Positions 44,526-56,083 of a stretch of DNA of 64,000 bases are shown here, in pieces. Origin of the DNA: Helianthus annuus (taxonomy: Eukaryota > Streptophyta > Magnoliopsida > Asterales > Asteraceae); contig NC_035448.2 of assembly GCF_002127325.2 (NCBI RefSeq), positions 85,454,587 through 85,518,586 on the forward strand. Reading direction: 5' to 3'. The number at the start of each line of letters is the position of its first letter. Within the stretch, counting starts at the first letter, position 1. Made by a program: the position numbers and the translations under genes. The notes below the pieces were generated by a model that had not been told where the DNA came from, did not search any database, and saw only the letters and a list, made by a program, of their open reading frames with translations.

Positions 44526-46304
44526 GACTATATGTTTTAACATCTTACGAGATGCCAATTGATAGGCCCACGGGCCAGAAATTTTAATAAAGACAGTCGT
44601 AACCTATGACTCCCTGTCAGAAGAAGGTAATGAACTAGGTTCAAACCTCAAGGCTTTGATTCTCTGAAATCCTAGCTTATAATTTATAAATGTCCTTGTG
44701 ACTAGGCCTTGGTGCCACCTCAATATCCGTAATGTTTTATAACTAGGATAAATAGTAATGCCTCGATTCTCAGAAATCATGGCTTATAAATTAAACTTGT
44801 CTACTCGACTAGGCCATTTGTGTTATTACTAACTTATAAATAAGGATTCGTGATAAAAATCCTGAATAAAATAAATATTATTCCTTCTCTGTTAAGTGTA
44901 TGTATTAAAAGAGAATCTTAAAAGGGTTGACCTAGCTTGAATGTCATTGAAGACCTTGCTAAGATGGTAAAACCTGTATAGAAGAGATTCAGATCCTGAT
45001 TAACACTTGAAAACGTGTTAACACTCCCGACAACAGTGATGCGATAAAATCACGATTATCATCTCTATATTAGGAACTTCCAAACCCCTTAATTAGCCTA
45101 TATGATCGATAGGAATCATGGCTAATAAACGTCGAACATGATGTACACATCTAAACATCCACCTGGGATGTATACCTACGGGCAAAGATGCATACATGAA
45201 AACGATAGTTTTATTTCATAACTTCTTGTCAAGACAATGAATTATGAAATTTTCCGATCCAGAGGAATCATTGATTATGTTTAAAAAAAAAAAAAATTTC
45301 CCTAGTGACAAGGCATCTGTGCCATCGAAAAGTCATATGGAACAAGCCGTTGTGCTATATAAGATGTCGCTATGACATTGACAGTCGTGACTTATGTCCC
45401 CTGTCTAGTAAGTATAAAGGATTTATTCCATTTAAACGCCAAAGATGGTTTATTAAAAAAAAAATCTAGGCAAAACATGATCAAATAAACTAAATGCTAT
45501 CTATTGGCCTATATGGTTTGTTTGCACCATGGCTAATTAAATTATCAAGTTCGACAATTCCCTATAATTAAGTAAGCTATTACTCCATGGCTAGTTAGCC
45601 TTCAAAGCTTTATCACGGCTGACTCCTCTGGGACTCACAATCATCTAGTTAGTCAGAATGATGTACATTGACTAGCCTTTGTGGCAAAATAAATTATCTT
45701 TCAAAAGATGACGGTTGTAGTCTTTGACTCTCTGTCCAAAGGTGAAGAACTATGTTCGAACCTTAAGATCTCTGATCCAATAAGATTGCGGCTTATATAT
45801 TAATGCCTTAAGTACCATATTTTGTATGTCCTTTGTGACAAGGCCTTCGGGCCTATGATTATTAATGTCCTTCATGACAAGCCTTCCAACTATCTTGTCA
45901 CACCCCCGAAAATCCACACGCGGAGTACCACCGCTTGGAGGCGTGACATGACCAGGATCAAGCCACCAATCATATTGAACATGTAAATAGGTAGTAATAG
46001 TTATCCATCAATACGAAAGGTGTTTTTCAAAACCAACATAATCAAGTGTAGCGGAAGCATTAACGTAAAAACCTAAACATAAGTATTAAGTGTGTAATGT
46101 CATAAACATTTAACAAGCATTCATGATCCATGCCCACAACGACCTGCTCCTCCTTGTGCAAGCTCCATAAGTACCTAAGGTCCTGCAAGGCATGCAGCAG
46201 GGAGTCAACAACTAGTTGAGCGAGTTCACAGTAAACCGTTCAGTAATAGTAATAGGAAAGTAAGCCTTTTGTTCGTTCGTTACGTCATGTATCTTATTAG
46301 TTCA

Positions 46305-46498
46305 TATCGCGGCCCTCTAGGCATGTTTGCGATGACTAGGGAAAATTCCCAAGTATCCTAGACTATGTATATTTGTATCGCGGCCACCCTGGCATGTGTG
46401 CGAAGTTTTAGTATATATAGTTCGCGGCCTTTCCCAGGCATGTGTGCGAAGACCAGTCATAATATCGCGGCCAACCCCTAGCGTGTATGCGAAGATCA
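46305..46498 (-). repeat. GGCCGCGAT...CGCACACATGCC tandem array, four copies (left G LTR)
   Basis: TCGCGGCCnnnnnGGCATGTGTGCGA recurs four times at 50-70 bp. The array is the same as in B (8841-9026) and in the right G LTR (50804-50997). Confidence 0.82.
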
Positions 46499-47274
46499 GT
46501 TCAATTGGTATACTAGTCTAGCCGTATCTTATCATTTACCATCCTCACCCTGAGGACCATATCATTAGGTTCCATTAACTAAGTTTGCACGAATAAATCA
46601 TCCAATCCCATTCCCACCCTGGGAATCCCATGCCTTGTAGAAAGTGTGAACTCACCTTGGTTTGCTCGGTATGATTAGTTACTTGTTTACCAGTTGATCA
46701 AACACATCCTAAAAGGGTTACCAATAACAGTCAGTTCTACGTGCACATGAACTACATCCTTCACGTACAATTAATTCACGTAGTCATCGTTCACATAAAG
46801 CACATTTAATGTACATGCAACGCATACATGTAATTCCAGACATGACAGTTAATCCATTCAGCTAGTGCCATCAAATAATCGCTCAACATGTCATAGCTCA
46901 GACACACTATATAATTTACTCGCATACACTTCAAGCCCAACTATTAAACACGTGCGGCCCAAATCAATTTTAAACAATATCAATCCACAATTCTCTAGCT
47001 GTTATCTAACAGTTACTCATTGTAATTATGTAATCGATTCAAGCAATCAGGTTATTTATAAAGCTTAAGGCTATCACCTTATAAACAATACACCTCGTTG
47101 ACATGTTATCTAATCCCTAGATCGTCGATTCATATTGTACCAGACATAATCACTATTATATGCAACAACACCAATCATTAGCATGCTAATCGGCCATCAA
47201 CATATTCCTAACGAACTCTCAATTCACATAACATAATCATCAATATTGTCAAAGCCACTGTTCACCCCATCCCT

Positions 47275-47430
47275 CTCTCGGCGAAACACCCCAGCGACGA
47301 AACATTAGTTACGTCGAGGTCACATGTGACGAAACATTACTTTCTTTCGTCAGGTTCCGTGCGATGAGATATCCTTATGTTTCGTCGAAACCATTTACAC
47401 AGAAGTATCATTATGTTTCGTCGATACCAA
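47275..47430. repeat. GACGAAAC / GTTTCGTC word array (left G LTR)
   Basis: Words include CGGCGAAAC, CGACGAAACATT (twice), TTTCGTCAGG and TATGTTTCGTCGA (twice). It is copied at 51775-51930 and matches the word used by element B. Confidence 0.72.
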
Positions 47431-48672
47431 TTACACAACCTTGACCTCATAACAATAGGTATCAGTTACACATTCACAATTTACCAAATCAGATCAATCT
47501 AACACTTTTAGTAACAGTTATTGATATATATAAAGTCAAAGTCCATATCATCGGCCCAATCATTAAGTAACGTCAAAGGTGTTGTCAGTTTTTGTCATGT
47601 GAACATCTCGGCCAAGAAATTCGAATCTAACACTTTGAACCTTCACATGAAATCTTACAATTCTAATTAGACCGAGTATTTTTGAAGTAACAATATGTTT
47701 CACGTGAACTGATGATATGTATGACTTTTATGATGCCACTTGAATGGGATGAATACAAACTAGAATGATATAATTAGGCCGCTGACTAATATTCACGTGA
47801 AGATAGTATGACATCGGCCCAATCAGTGTGTCATGCAATCAGATCCATTTTAATTTGCATGTGATTTGAAATAGATGCATATTAGTCGGCCACCCCTTTC
47901 TTTTTCATTAATTTGTCAGATTAGCATGTGATGTATAAAGTTATGGGTCATGCAATCATGAGAAAATCTATTGAGGTCCAATGAAAAAAAAAATCAAATA
48001 TAATTAAATCAAAAGCACCACAGAACTTTCTACGAATCACCATCAAGCAATCGCACATATTCACATTCAACGTATACCATTCCAGACATGCTTCACATAA
48101 CAGAAAACAATAAAAATAATCAACCGAAGATAGTTGCACTCACCGAGAGAGAGATAATGATGATTCATTAAGAGGAAAGATTTGATCAAGAAAGGTGATG
48201 ATGATTCGTCTGGAATCCACTGCCGTCAACAGTTAAGGAGAAGCTAGGGTTCGCTAATTGTAACCAGGATATATAATCTAAGGAGAAGCCGAGGATGTTA
48301 CGTAAACATAAGGCATATGTGGGCTCAAGGGGTGTGGGCTCAGATTTCTTATCAAGTGGTATGGGCCGGAAAGTCAGTCACCACATTCGGTGGGTTGGAC
48401 TACAAGTGTGTTACGAGTGGGTTCCATGGACTAAACAATACATTTAAAGGGTTCATGAATCCATTATGCAATGATCATCCAATATACGAATAATAGGTTC
48501 ATATACAAAATCTAAAATGATTATCCAATACACATCTAGTGGGTTCATGTATAAGTGGTTTCATAGATAATTATTCACACGCACACAAACATATAATGGA
48601 TCAAACGTAAGGACACACGTTAAAGGTATTGGAATTTAAGCAATGCTAATCTTGGGAATACGGGTTGTCACA

Positions 48673-48990
48673 TCATCCCCAACTTGAAAGAAATTTCGTC
48701 CCGAAATTTAGCACGTGGTTACTGAGGAAGCTAGTTGTGTTGCGTGGTTTTTCCTTGTTTTTTTTTCCTGGGGTGTCACATCATCCCCCCGTTGGTTTGG
48801 AATTTCGTCCCGAAATTCCGCAGTAGCTTCAGTCTCAGTAGTGGTTGTACTTTTCTCGAACAACTGGGGATACTTGTGTTTCATTTAGTCTTCTCGTTCC
48901 CAGGTAAACTCTGGGCCACGACGGGAGTTCCAATGAACTCGAACAAGGGGTATCCTGGTGCGTTTGTGATTCATCGAGTCGGTAAGCAAC
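48673..48990 (-). pseudogene. Element G pol remnant (chromodomain end) with hairpin modules
   Basis: Read on the minus strand it ends like A: a WNSRRGPE-type chromodomain segment, then PQLF and EFRDEIPNQRG. Hairpins AAATTTCG/CGAAATTT (48691-48709) and GGAATTTCG/CGAAATTCC (48799-48819) precede the G-rich tracts in the two-module layout. Homology to pol stops near 48990. Everything upstream of the last ~110 codons has been lost. Confidence 0.82.
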
Positions 48991-50376
48991 CAAATTCGGG
49001 GTAGTTCCTTAGGCCGTGCGAATAAATCCAAAATTCGTCTGTGTAGTCGTCAAGTTCCAAGGAAAGGACGTGAAAACATGTTCAAGAGAGTATAATCGTA
49101 TCAACAACACATCATCATCCTCAAGGTTTCAAGGAGTGATCACCAAGGATCAAGAGTCGAGCCTTACAACTCTCTATGCTAGAGGGTGTTCGTTTCGGTG
49201 TCTTTGCATGGAGAAGCGAGAACGAAATGTCACTGTGGTAAGAGAATGACGGTTTGGTCTAAGCAAATGGTAGAAATTAGACATAACATAAATCAACAAT
49301 CATGTGTCGGTACAAAAGCTAGTGCAAATATTCCGCATATTTAAGTACGTCTCTTGTAGTGTAAGATGGGTCAGGTAAACGTGTAAATTATCAGGTTCGC
49401 CGATGGGTTGAATGATCCATATCTCCGTCTCTAAACGTCCTGAAGACTATTTCACCAGTAATGGCATTCACTCGCTATGTTGGGTATACAAGAGAGCTAA
49501 CCAAGCAATATAAAAATTAAATCACCCAACAGGGTAATAAGGTAGTTTTGTGCTTGGTGAAAGATCGTGGTATGGTTGTTGGTGTTTCGTCAAATCAGTT
49601 TTCAATCGGAGAAGCAGGGAATTAATGAGGTTCATGCGAAGAGTCGTGCAAAAACAGGGGTTCAACAACAATAATAATAAAGAAATTACCGAATAATCTG
49701 TTATCTAGAAATAATTTCCAATAGTGGCGCATGGCGGCATAGCACAAAAGGGAAGTTCGTTGCATCGCGGTCGTGCGAGTGTATCATTTGTCCAAAACAG
49801 AGTTTGGTGGGTAAGGTTGCGAGTTGCAAAACGACGAACGCGTGTAACTGTGGCTGCTTCGTTTCTGGTGACGATGACAGGCGAAGGTGATAGGGTTCGT
49901 CAACCGGGATGCGTAGGTGTAGTTCTCATAAACCCAAGTTCGTTTGAGCCAGGTCTGGTCTTCATGAATGTTGACGTGCAAACCGAATGTACGGAGGGTC
50001 AGATGGCGACGTCATGTCAAGACAGTCGTGCGGATAAATAGAACGCATAAAACAGTTGTCGTATTGGGGTGAGGAGAAAATAGGAAAAGAATTTGATCAC
50101 TACTTGTCAAGTTTAAAGTAAACAGTTGAGTGTCAAAGCAAGCACACTAGGGCTAATAAGGGCAATCGTGCTACTACGTTAACTAAGCATACGATAAACA
50201 ACACACCATGCAAAGGTAACTAACAAGTAGGTATATAAACATAGACCATACCATCTAAAGTGTTGAGTCTTGCACGTGGAGCGAAGCGTCGTTGTGGATC
50301 GTTGAGCACTGTATAGGTTATAGTCTGGTTTTAACAAAACTTTTTCCCCTTATTAAAACCAAGTTCACTATAACCA
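48991..50376 (-). other. Element G anonymous internal sequence
   Basis: About 1.4 kb between the pol remnant and the primer site. Open frames at 49016-49249 and 49724-50041 (plus strand, opposite to the element) show no domain I know. It may be Tekay leader sequence from the B/G subfamily or captured DNA. B's leader is not in the window, so I cannot tell. Confidence 0.45.
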
Positions 50377-50377
50377 A

Positions 50378-50391
50378 TGGCTCTGATACCA
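50378..50391 (-). promoter_or_regulatory. Primer binding site of element G
   Basis: On the minus strand TGGTATCAGAGCCA follows the 5' LTR after 3 nt and matches initiator methionine tRNA. It is retained although pol is gone. Confidence 0.9.
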
Positions 50392-50394
50392 ATC

Positions 50395-53170
50395 TGTCAC
50401 ACCCCCGAAAATCCACACGCGGAGTACCACCGCTTGGAGGCGTGACATGACCAGGATCAAGCCACCAATCATATTGAACATGTAAATAGGTAGTAATAGT
50501 TATCCATCAATACGAAAGGTGTTTTTCAAAACCAACATAATCAAGTGTAGCGGAAGCATTAACGTAAAAACCTAAACATAAGTATTAAGTGTGTAATGTC
50601 ATAAACGTTTAACAAGCATTCATGATCCATGCCCACAACGACCTGCTCCTCCTTGTGCAAGCTCCATAAGTACCTAAGGTCCTGCAAGGCATGCAGCAAG
50701 GAGTCAACAACTAGTTGAGCGAGTTCACAGTAAACCGTTCAGTAATAGTAATAGGAAAGTAAGCCTTTTGTTCGTTCGTTACGTCATGTATCTTATTAGT
50801 TCATATCGCGGCCCTCTAGGCATGTTTGCGATGACTAGGGAAAATTCCCAAGTATCCTAGACTATGTATATTTGTATCGCGGCCACCCTGGCATGTGTGC
50901 GAAGTTTTAGTATGTATAGTTCGCGGCCTTTCCCAGGCATGTGTGCGAAGACCAGTCATAATATCGCGGCCAACCCCTAGCGTGTATGCGAAGATCAGTT
51001 CAATTGGTATACTAGTCTAGCCGTATCTTATCATTTACCATCCTCACCCTGAGGACCATATCATTAGGTTCCATTAACTAAGTTTGCACGAATAAATCAT
51101 CCAATCCAATTCCCACCCTGGGAATCCCATGCCTTGTAGAAAGTGTGAACTCACCTTGGTTTGCTCGGTATGATTAGTTACTTGTTTACCAGTTGATCAA
51201 ACACATCCTAAAAGGGTTACCAATAACAGTCAGTTCTACGTGCACATGAACCACATCCTTCACGTACAATTAATTCACGTAGTCATCGTTCACATAAAGC
51301 ACATTTAATGTACATGCAACGCATACATGTAATTCCAGACATGACAGTTAATCCATTCAGCTAGTGCCATCAAATAATCGCTCAACATGTCATAGCTCAG
51401 ACACACTATATAATTTACTCGCATACACTTCAAGCCCAACTATTAAACACGTGCGGCCCAAATCAATTTTAAACAATATCAATCCACAATTCTCTAGCTG
51501 TTATCTAACAGTTACTCATTGTAATTATGTAATCGATTCAAGCAATCAGGTTATTTATAAAGCTTAAGGCTATCACCTTATAAACAATACACCTCGTTGA
51601 CATGTTATCTAATCCCTAGATCGTCGATTCATATTGTACCAGACATAATCACTATTATATGCAACAACACCAATCATTAGCATGCTAATCGGCCATCAAC
51701 ATATTCCTAACGAACTCTCAATTCACATAACATAATCATCAATATTGTCAAAGCCACTGTTCACCCCATCCCTCTCTCGGCGAAACACCCCAGCGACGAA
51801 ACATTAGTTACGTCGAGGTCACATGTGACGAAACATTACTTTCTTTCGTCAGGTTCCGTGCGATGAGATATCCTTATGTTTCGTCGAAACCATTTACACA
51901 GAAGTATCATTATGTTTCGTCGATACCAATTACACAACCTTGACCTCATAACAATAGGTATCAGTTACACATTCACAATTTACCAAATCAGATCAATCTA
52001 ACACTTTTAGTAACAGTTATTGATATATATAAAGTCAAAGTCCATATCATCGGCCCAATCATTAAGTAACGTCAAAGGTGTTGTCAGTTTTTGTCATGTG
52101 AACATCTCGGCCAAGAAATTCGAATCTAACACTTTGAACCTTCACATGAAATCTTACAATTCTAATTAGACCGAGTATTTTTGAAGTAACAATATGTTTC
52201 ACGTGAACTGATGATATGTATGACTTTTATGATGCCACTTGAATGGGATGAATACAAACTAGAATGATATAATTAGGCCGCTGACTAATATTCACGTGAA
52301 GATAGTATGACATCGGCCCAATCAGTGTGTCATGCAATCAGATCCATTTTAATTTGCATGTGATTTGAAATAGATGCATATTAGTCGGCCACCCCTTTCT
52401 TTTTCATTAATTTGTCAGATTAGCATGTGATGTATAAAGTTATGGGTCATGCAATCATGAGAAAATCTATTGAGGTCCAATGAAAAAAAAATCAAATATA
52501 ATTAAATCAAAAGCACCACAGAACTTTCTACGAATCACCATCAAGCAATCGCACATATTCACATTCAACGTATACCATTCCAGACATGCTTCACATAACA
52601 GAAAACAATAAAAATAATCAACCGAAGATAGTTGCACTCACCGAGAGAGAGATAATGATGATTCATTAAGAGGAAAGATTTGATCAAGAAAGGTGATGAT
52701 GATTCGTCTGGAATCCACTGCCGTCAACAGTTAAGGAGAAGCTAGGGTTCGCTAATTGTAACCAGGATATATAATCTAAGGAGAAGCCGAGGATGTTACG
52801 TAAACATAAGGCATATGTGGGCTCAAGGGGTGTGGGCTCAGATTTCTTATCAAGTGGTATGGGCCGGAAAGTCAGTCACCACATTCGGTGGGTTGGACTA
52901 CAAGTGTGTTACGAGTGGGTTCCATGGACTAAACAATACATTTAAAGGGTTCATGAATCCATTATGCAATGATCATCCAATATACGAATAATAGGTTCAT
53001 ATACAAAATCTAAAATGATTATCCAATACACATCTAGTGGGTTCATGTATAAGTGGTTTCATAGATAATTATTCACACGCACACAAACATATAATGGATC
53101 AAACGTAAGGACACACGTTAAAGGTATTGGAATTTAAGCAATGCTAATCTTGGGAATACGGGTTGTCACA
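50395..53170 (-). repeat. Element G 5' LTR (2776 bp)
   Basis: Nearly identical to 45896-48672, including the tandem array (50804-50997) and word array (51775-51930). It is bounded on the right by the TATCT duplication. Confidence 0.95.
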
Positions 53171-53451
53171 TATCTAAAGATTGTCGTTATGACAAGGACA
53201 GTTGTGACATTGTGATCCCCATTCAAAAGGTAATGGACTCGGTCCAAACCATAAACACAATTGATGGTCCTTTTTGACCTAGGCTAAATATAATTGACAT
53301 ACTTTCTAATAGCATACTATAAGGAAGTTATAAACCTAACAGCCATTATGGTTTAGTAATACCATGACTTTATAAATCATCCGTTACGATGATTCCATAA
53401 TAACGTGCATCTAAGCATATGTTATTTTGGTGTTAGTACCAAAGCTCCAGA
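53171..53451 (+). other. Element F leader, right of G
   Basis: F leader resumes with the same phrases (GACAAGGACAGTTGTGACATTGTGATCCCC) and leads into the gag ATG. Confidence 0.7.
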
Positions 53452-54624
53452 ATGGAGGATTCCGACGAAGCACACAGCAATGCAGCGGCTAAAAACAAGG
53501 GTGCAAATATAAATATAAATGTTAATGGCACTACTCTTCAGGCGTTGATTAGCGCAGCAATTAGTGAAGTTGTGGATAAGGTCCTTGAGAACAAAAAGGA
53601 ACCGAGTGTCACTCACTCAAAGATCCATACGGAAACGCATACATCAGCTCGAAAGGAGAGCTCCGTTCACTCTTCAGATGAAAAGAGCGAACCTCAGGAG
53701 TTAGTACTCTATGATAAGCCCCGTTCAGCTGAGGGCGGGTGCACCTACAAATATTTCGTCTCATGCAAACCCAGAGATTTCAATGGCGAAAAAGGAGCAA
53801 TTGATGCTATGGAATGGCTTGAGGAAATGGAAATGGTTGTGGACATCAGCGATTGTGCTGATAAGGACGTAGTAAAATTTGTTTCACATTCTTTTAAAGG
53901 AGAGGCTCTTGTATGGTGGAAGGCCATGATGCAGTCCACGGGGAAAATTCCCCTATACCTTATGGGATGGTCCAAGTTTGCGGACCTTATCAAAGAGAAC
54001 TACTGTCCACAGCACGAAGTGGAAAAGGTGGAGACAGATTTTCTGAATCTCACAATGAAAAACCTAAATTGTCAGCAATATGTTACCGACTTCAACTCCC
54101 TATCTAGACTGGTACCCTATTTAATCACCCCGGAACCAAAACGCATTGCGCGTTTCATCGGTGGTTTGGCACCAGAAATAAAAGGGGATGTTAAGGCTTC
54201 AAGGCCAACCAACTACAGATCAGCTGTAGGTCTATCCTTGTCACTCACTCAAGATGTAGTGAGACAAAAGTCGTTCATGAATGAAACTAATGACAAAAGA
54301 CAAAGGGAGGAGGATAACTCTCAGAATCCTAAGAAGAGCAAATCCAAGCTCAACAATAACCAACAGGATTCCAACAAAAAGCCTACATGCAAAACCTGTA
54401 AAAGAAGACATTGGGGGCAGTGTCGATTAAGCCAAAAGATAAAGCAATGTGGCATCTGTAAAAGAACTGGCCACCAGTCCCACGAATGTAGGGACATGAA
54501 GGATGCAAACTGTTTCAGCTGTGGTGAAAAGGGGCACATCAGTACTAATTGCCCTAAGGCTGCCAAGAAAGGAGCAGCTAGGACTGGAAAGGATAAGAAA
54601 GGAACCGCCTGGACTACCGATTGA
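53452..54624 (+). CDS. Element F gag (390 aa, intact)
   Basis: ATG at 53452 opens a clean frame to TGA at 54622-54624. The capsid domain lies at residues about 105-270 (FNGEKGAIDAMEWLEEME, FKGEALVWWKAMM, NYCPQHEVEKVETDFLNL). It is followed by a basic, disordered stretch and a cysteine-rich tail: CKTCKRRHWGQC, CGICKRTGHQSHEC and CFSCGEKGHISTNC, the last two being C-x2-C-x4-H-x4-C knuckles. Gag builds the virus-like particle and binds element RNA. It is the only intact gene of F, and the frame does not continue into protease. Such gag-only elements can package their own RNA but need reverse transcriptase and integrase from relatives. Confidence 0.9.
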   Translation: MEDSDEAHSNAAAKNKGANININVNGTTLQALISAAISEVVDKVLENKKEPSVTHSKIHTETHTSARKESSVHSSDEKSEPQELVLYDKPRSAEGGCTYKYFVSCKPRDFNGEKGAIDAMEWLEEMEMVVDISDCADKDVVKFVSHSFKGEALVWWKAMMQSTGKIPLYLMGWSKFADLIKENYCPQHEVEKVETDFLNLTMKNLNCQQYVTDFNSLSRLVPYLITPEPKRIARFIGGLAPEIKGDVKASRPTNYRSAVGLSLSLTQDVVRQKSFMNETNDKRQREEDNSQNPKKSKSKLNNNQQDSNKKPTCKTCKRRHWGQCRLSQKIKQCGICKRTGHQSHECRDMKDANCFSCGEKGHISTNCPKAAKKGAARTGKDKKGTAWTTD

Positions 54625-55481
54625 ATACCTGAGACAGTGCACATCGATAATAGCATTAGGTACGTCCTTTACCATTTAGCATTGATAGTGACTGCCAAGT
54701 ATTTTTACATTGATGCAAGGGATAATAAAACCTTTAGCAAACCATAAGCTTAGCAAACTATGGATTACATTCATAAGGACTCCATATATTAAATATGAGG
54801 TATAACTTACCAGTGGAATCTTTAATGACCTCTATCCCATCCTCGGAGATAATCCTTTCATAAGAATCTGGAGTACTCTCCCCCAGAAAGAGTACGACAA
54901 TATATACTAATTATTTTATTTTATTATTTTTCTCATTGTTTTCTATCGTCTGCGAATGCCAAACTATGTTTGATAAGAGTACCATATGAGGATTTGCGTA
55001 TCCTAGTGTGTCCCATAGATTGCTTCCATGCCTGATTAGTATGGAGGTTTAATGCATGGGATCCCCGAAGATATCCCAATGGTCATATTGTACTAAAGTC
55101 GACTAGTAGTATTCAAAGAAGATATCCAATATAAAAATGTCCTTATAAGTATCTCTACTTAGGGCACCTTTGCAATGGTAAAAGGAAAGTGTCATTTATC
55201 TGACACCAACAGCGATAGATGAGCCAAAGCCTGAGAATGCGGAGATCTCTGACATCTCTATGTGTCATAATTAGCTTCCTTATAAGAATTACCATGGTTA
55301 CCTTCTGAGAGGCAAGAGGATGTTAGGACAAACATCCCGCTTAGGGCTGCAGTTATTGTAAGAATCTTATATCTGTTATTACCAACGAAATAGGAAGAAC
55401 TAAGAGCCAAATAAATAAGTTTTGGATAAGGTTTCGTAAAGCCAAAATTCAAGGTTCTAAGAACTCCAATTTTTAGTAAAT
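54625..55481 (+). other. Element F, degraded region after gag
   Basis: About 860 bp where protease and the first part of RT should be. I see no protease motif and no open frame. It is probably deleted or scrambled pol. Confidence 0.5.
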
Positions 55482-55640
55482 AAGAAAGACGGTTCATCTT
55501 GCTTATGCATTGATTACCGCAACCCTATTTAGGCAATAATTAGGAATCCCCAAATTGCTGCCAGGATCGTCGATTTATTCGACTAGCTGTAAGGAACAAC
55601 TATTCTTTGAGATTAGTCAAGCAGTGATTGGATTAACCAT
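55482..55640 (+). pseudogene. Element F reverse transcriptase remnant
   Basis: KKDGSSCLCIDYRNP and RIVDLFD followed by several stops correspond to the RT segment [16 protein letters not shown]...RIDDLFDQL of element A. Only about 50 codons survive, with multiple stops. Confidence 0.7.
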
Positions 55641-55829
55641 ATCGCCTTAAGATAAGCTTTCGGTAATAGTTGTTATATAAGTATCAACGCTGCTCCTTTG
55701 GGAGACCTTGTATAGATAAGATGTTAAACATCTATTGCTAGACAGAAGATTGGTAAGTCCAATTATCAGGATCTAAAAGTTGCCTTGGAAACAACGAATA
55801 AGATCGAGCAAATCCATAACCATCTATAA

Positions 55830-56080
55830 GTTGCCAGTATTCGGCAGAGAATCAAGGATTCATGGAAATAGCAAACCTCCTAAGTTCTTGTTAGGAAATA
55901 AGGTTCAACAAAAGATATCACCCTGGAAAGGTGTGCCAATCTGTTAATTGTCAGGCTAGTAAGCTCTGAATATATGAAATCATTCGAAGTAATCGAATAT
56001 ATCAAGATCAAATAACTTATGAGCTAAAACCTATTTAAGGAGCTTGGTGGAGCTCGCAATGTATTACACCCTAAGGATTA
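55830..56080 (+). pseudogene. Element F displaced copy of the integrase C-terminal spacer
   Basis: Pieces such as ATATCACCCTGGAAAGGTGT and a stretch reading [13 protein letters not shown] match the spacer that normally follows the integrase core ([10 protein letters not shown]...[12 protein letters not shown] in A). Here it lies before the core and is full of stops. A second, better copy follows at 56488. The region is a mosaic, not just decayed. Confidence 0.55.
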
Positions 56081-56083
56081 AAG

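Larger units (their letters stand above)
43517..45895 (+). other. Element F leader, repeat-rich, left of G
   Basis: There is no long frame. The leader is built from degenerate recurring phrases such as GACTAGGCCTTnGTGCC or GACAAGGCCTTCGGGCC (near 44700, 44813, 45307, 45680, 45837) and GACAGTCGTAACCTATGACTCCCTGTC-like inverted words (near 44594, 45385, 45713). Two short-period arrays are listed separately. A poly-A run occurs near 45280. It resumes after G at 53171. Confidence 0.6.
45896..48672 (-). repeat. Element G 3' LTR (2777 bp)
   Basis: On the minus strand it starts TGTGACAACCCG and ends GGGGGTGTGACA. It has the GGCCGCGAT / CGCACACATGCC tandem array (46305-46498) and the CGAAAC / GTTTCG word array (about 47275-47430). 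Confidence 0.95.
45896..53170 (-). mobile_element. Element G: Tekay deletion derivative, non-autonomous
   Basis: Perfect TATCT target duplications lie at 45891-45895 and 53171-53175. LTRs of 2777 and 2776 bp differ at about six positions and one A-run base by eye. The internal region is only 1722 bp and holds a primer site, an anonymous stretch and the last ~110 codons of a Tekay pol. All enzymes are missing, so it moved in trans. LTR type matches element B. It is inserted in the leader of F. Confidence 0.95.

Noticed and set aside
46865..47068. Identical short frames in both G LTRs (also 51364-51567)
   Set aside because: Duplicate of LTR sequence, 67 codons, on the strand opposite to the element; no support as a gene.
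49724..50041. 105-codon frame in G's internal region
   Set aside because: No domain, opposite strand to the element, no start context or homologue visible; left inside the anonymous segment.
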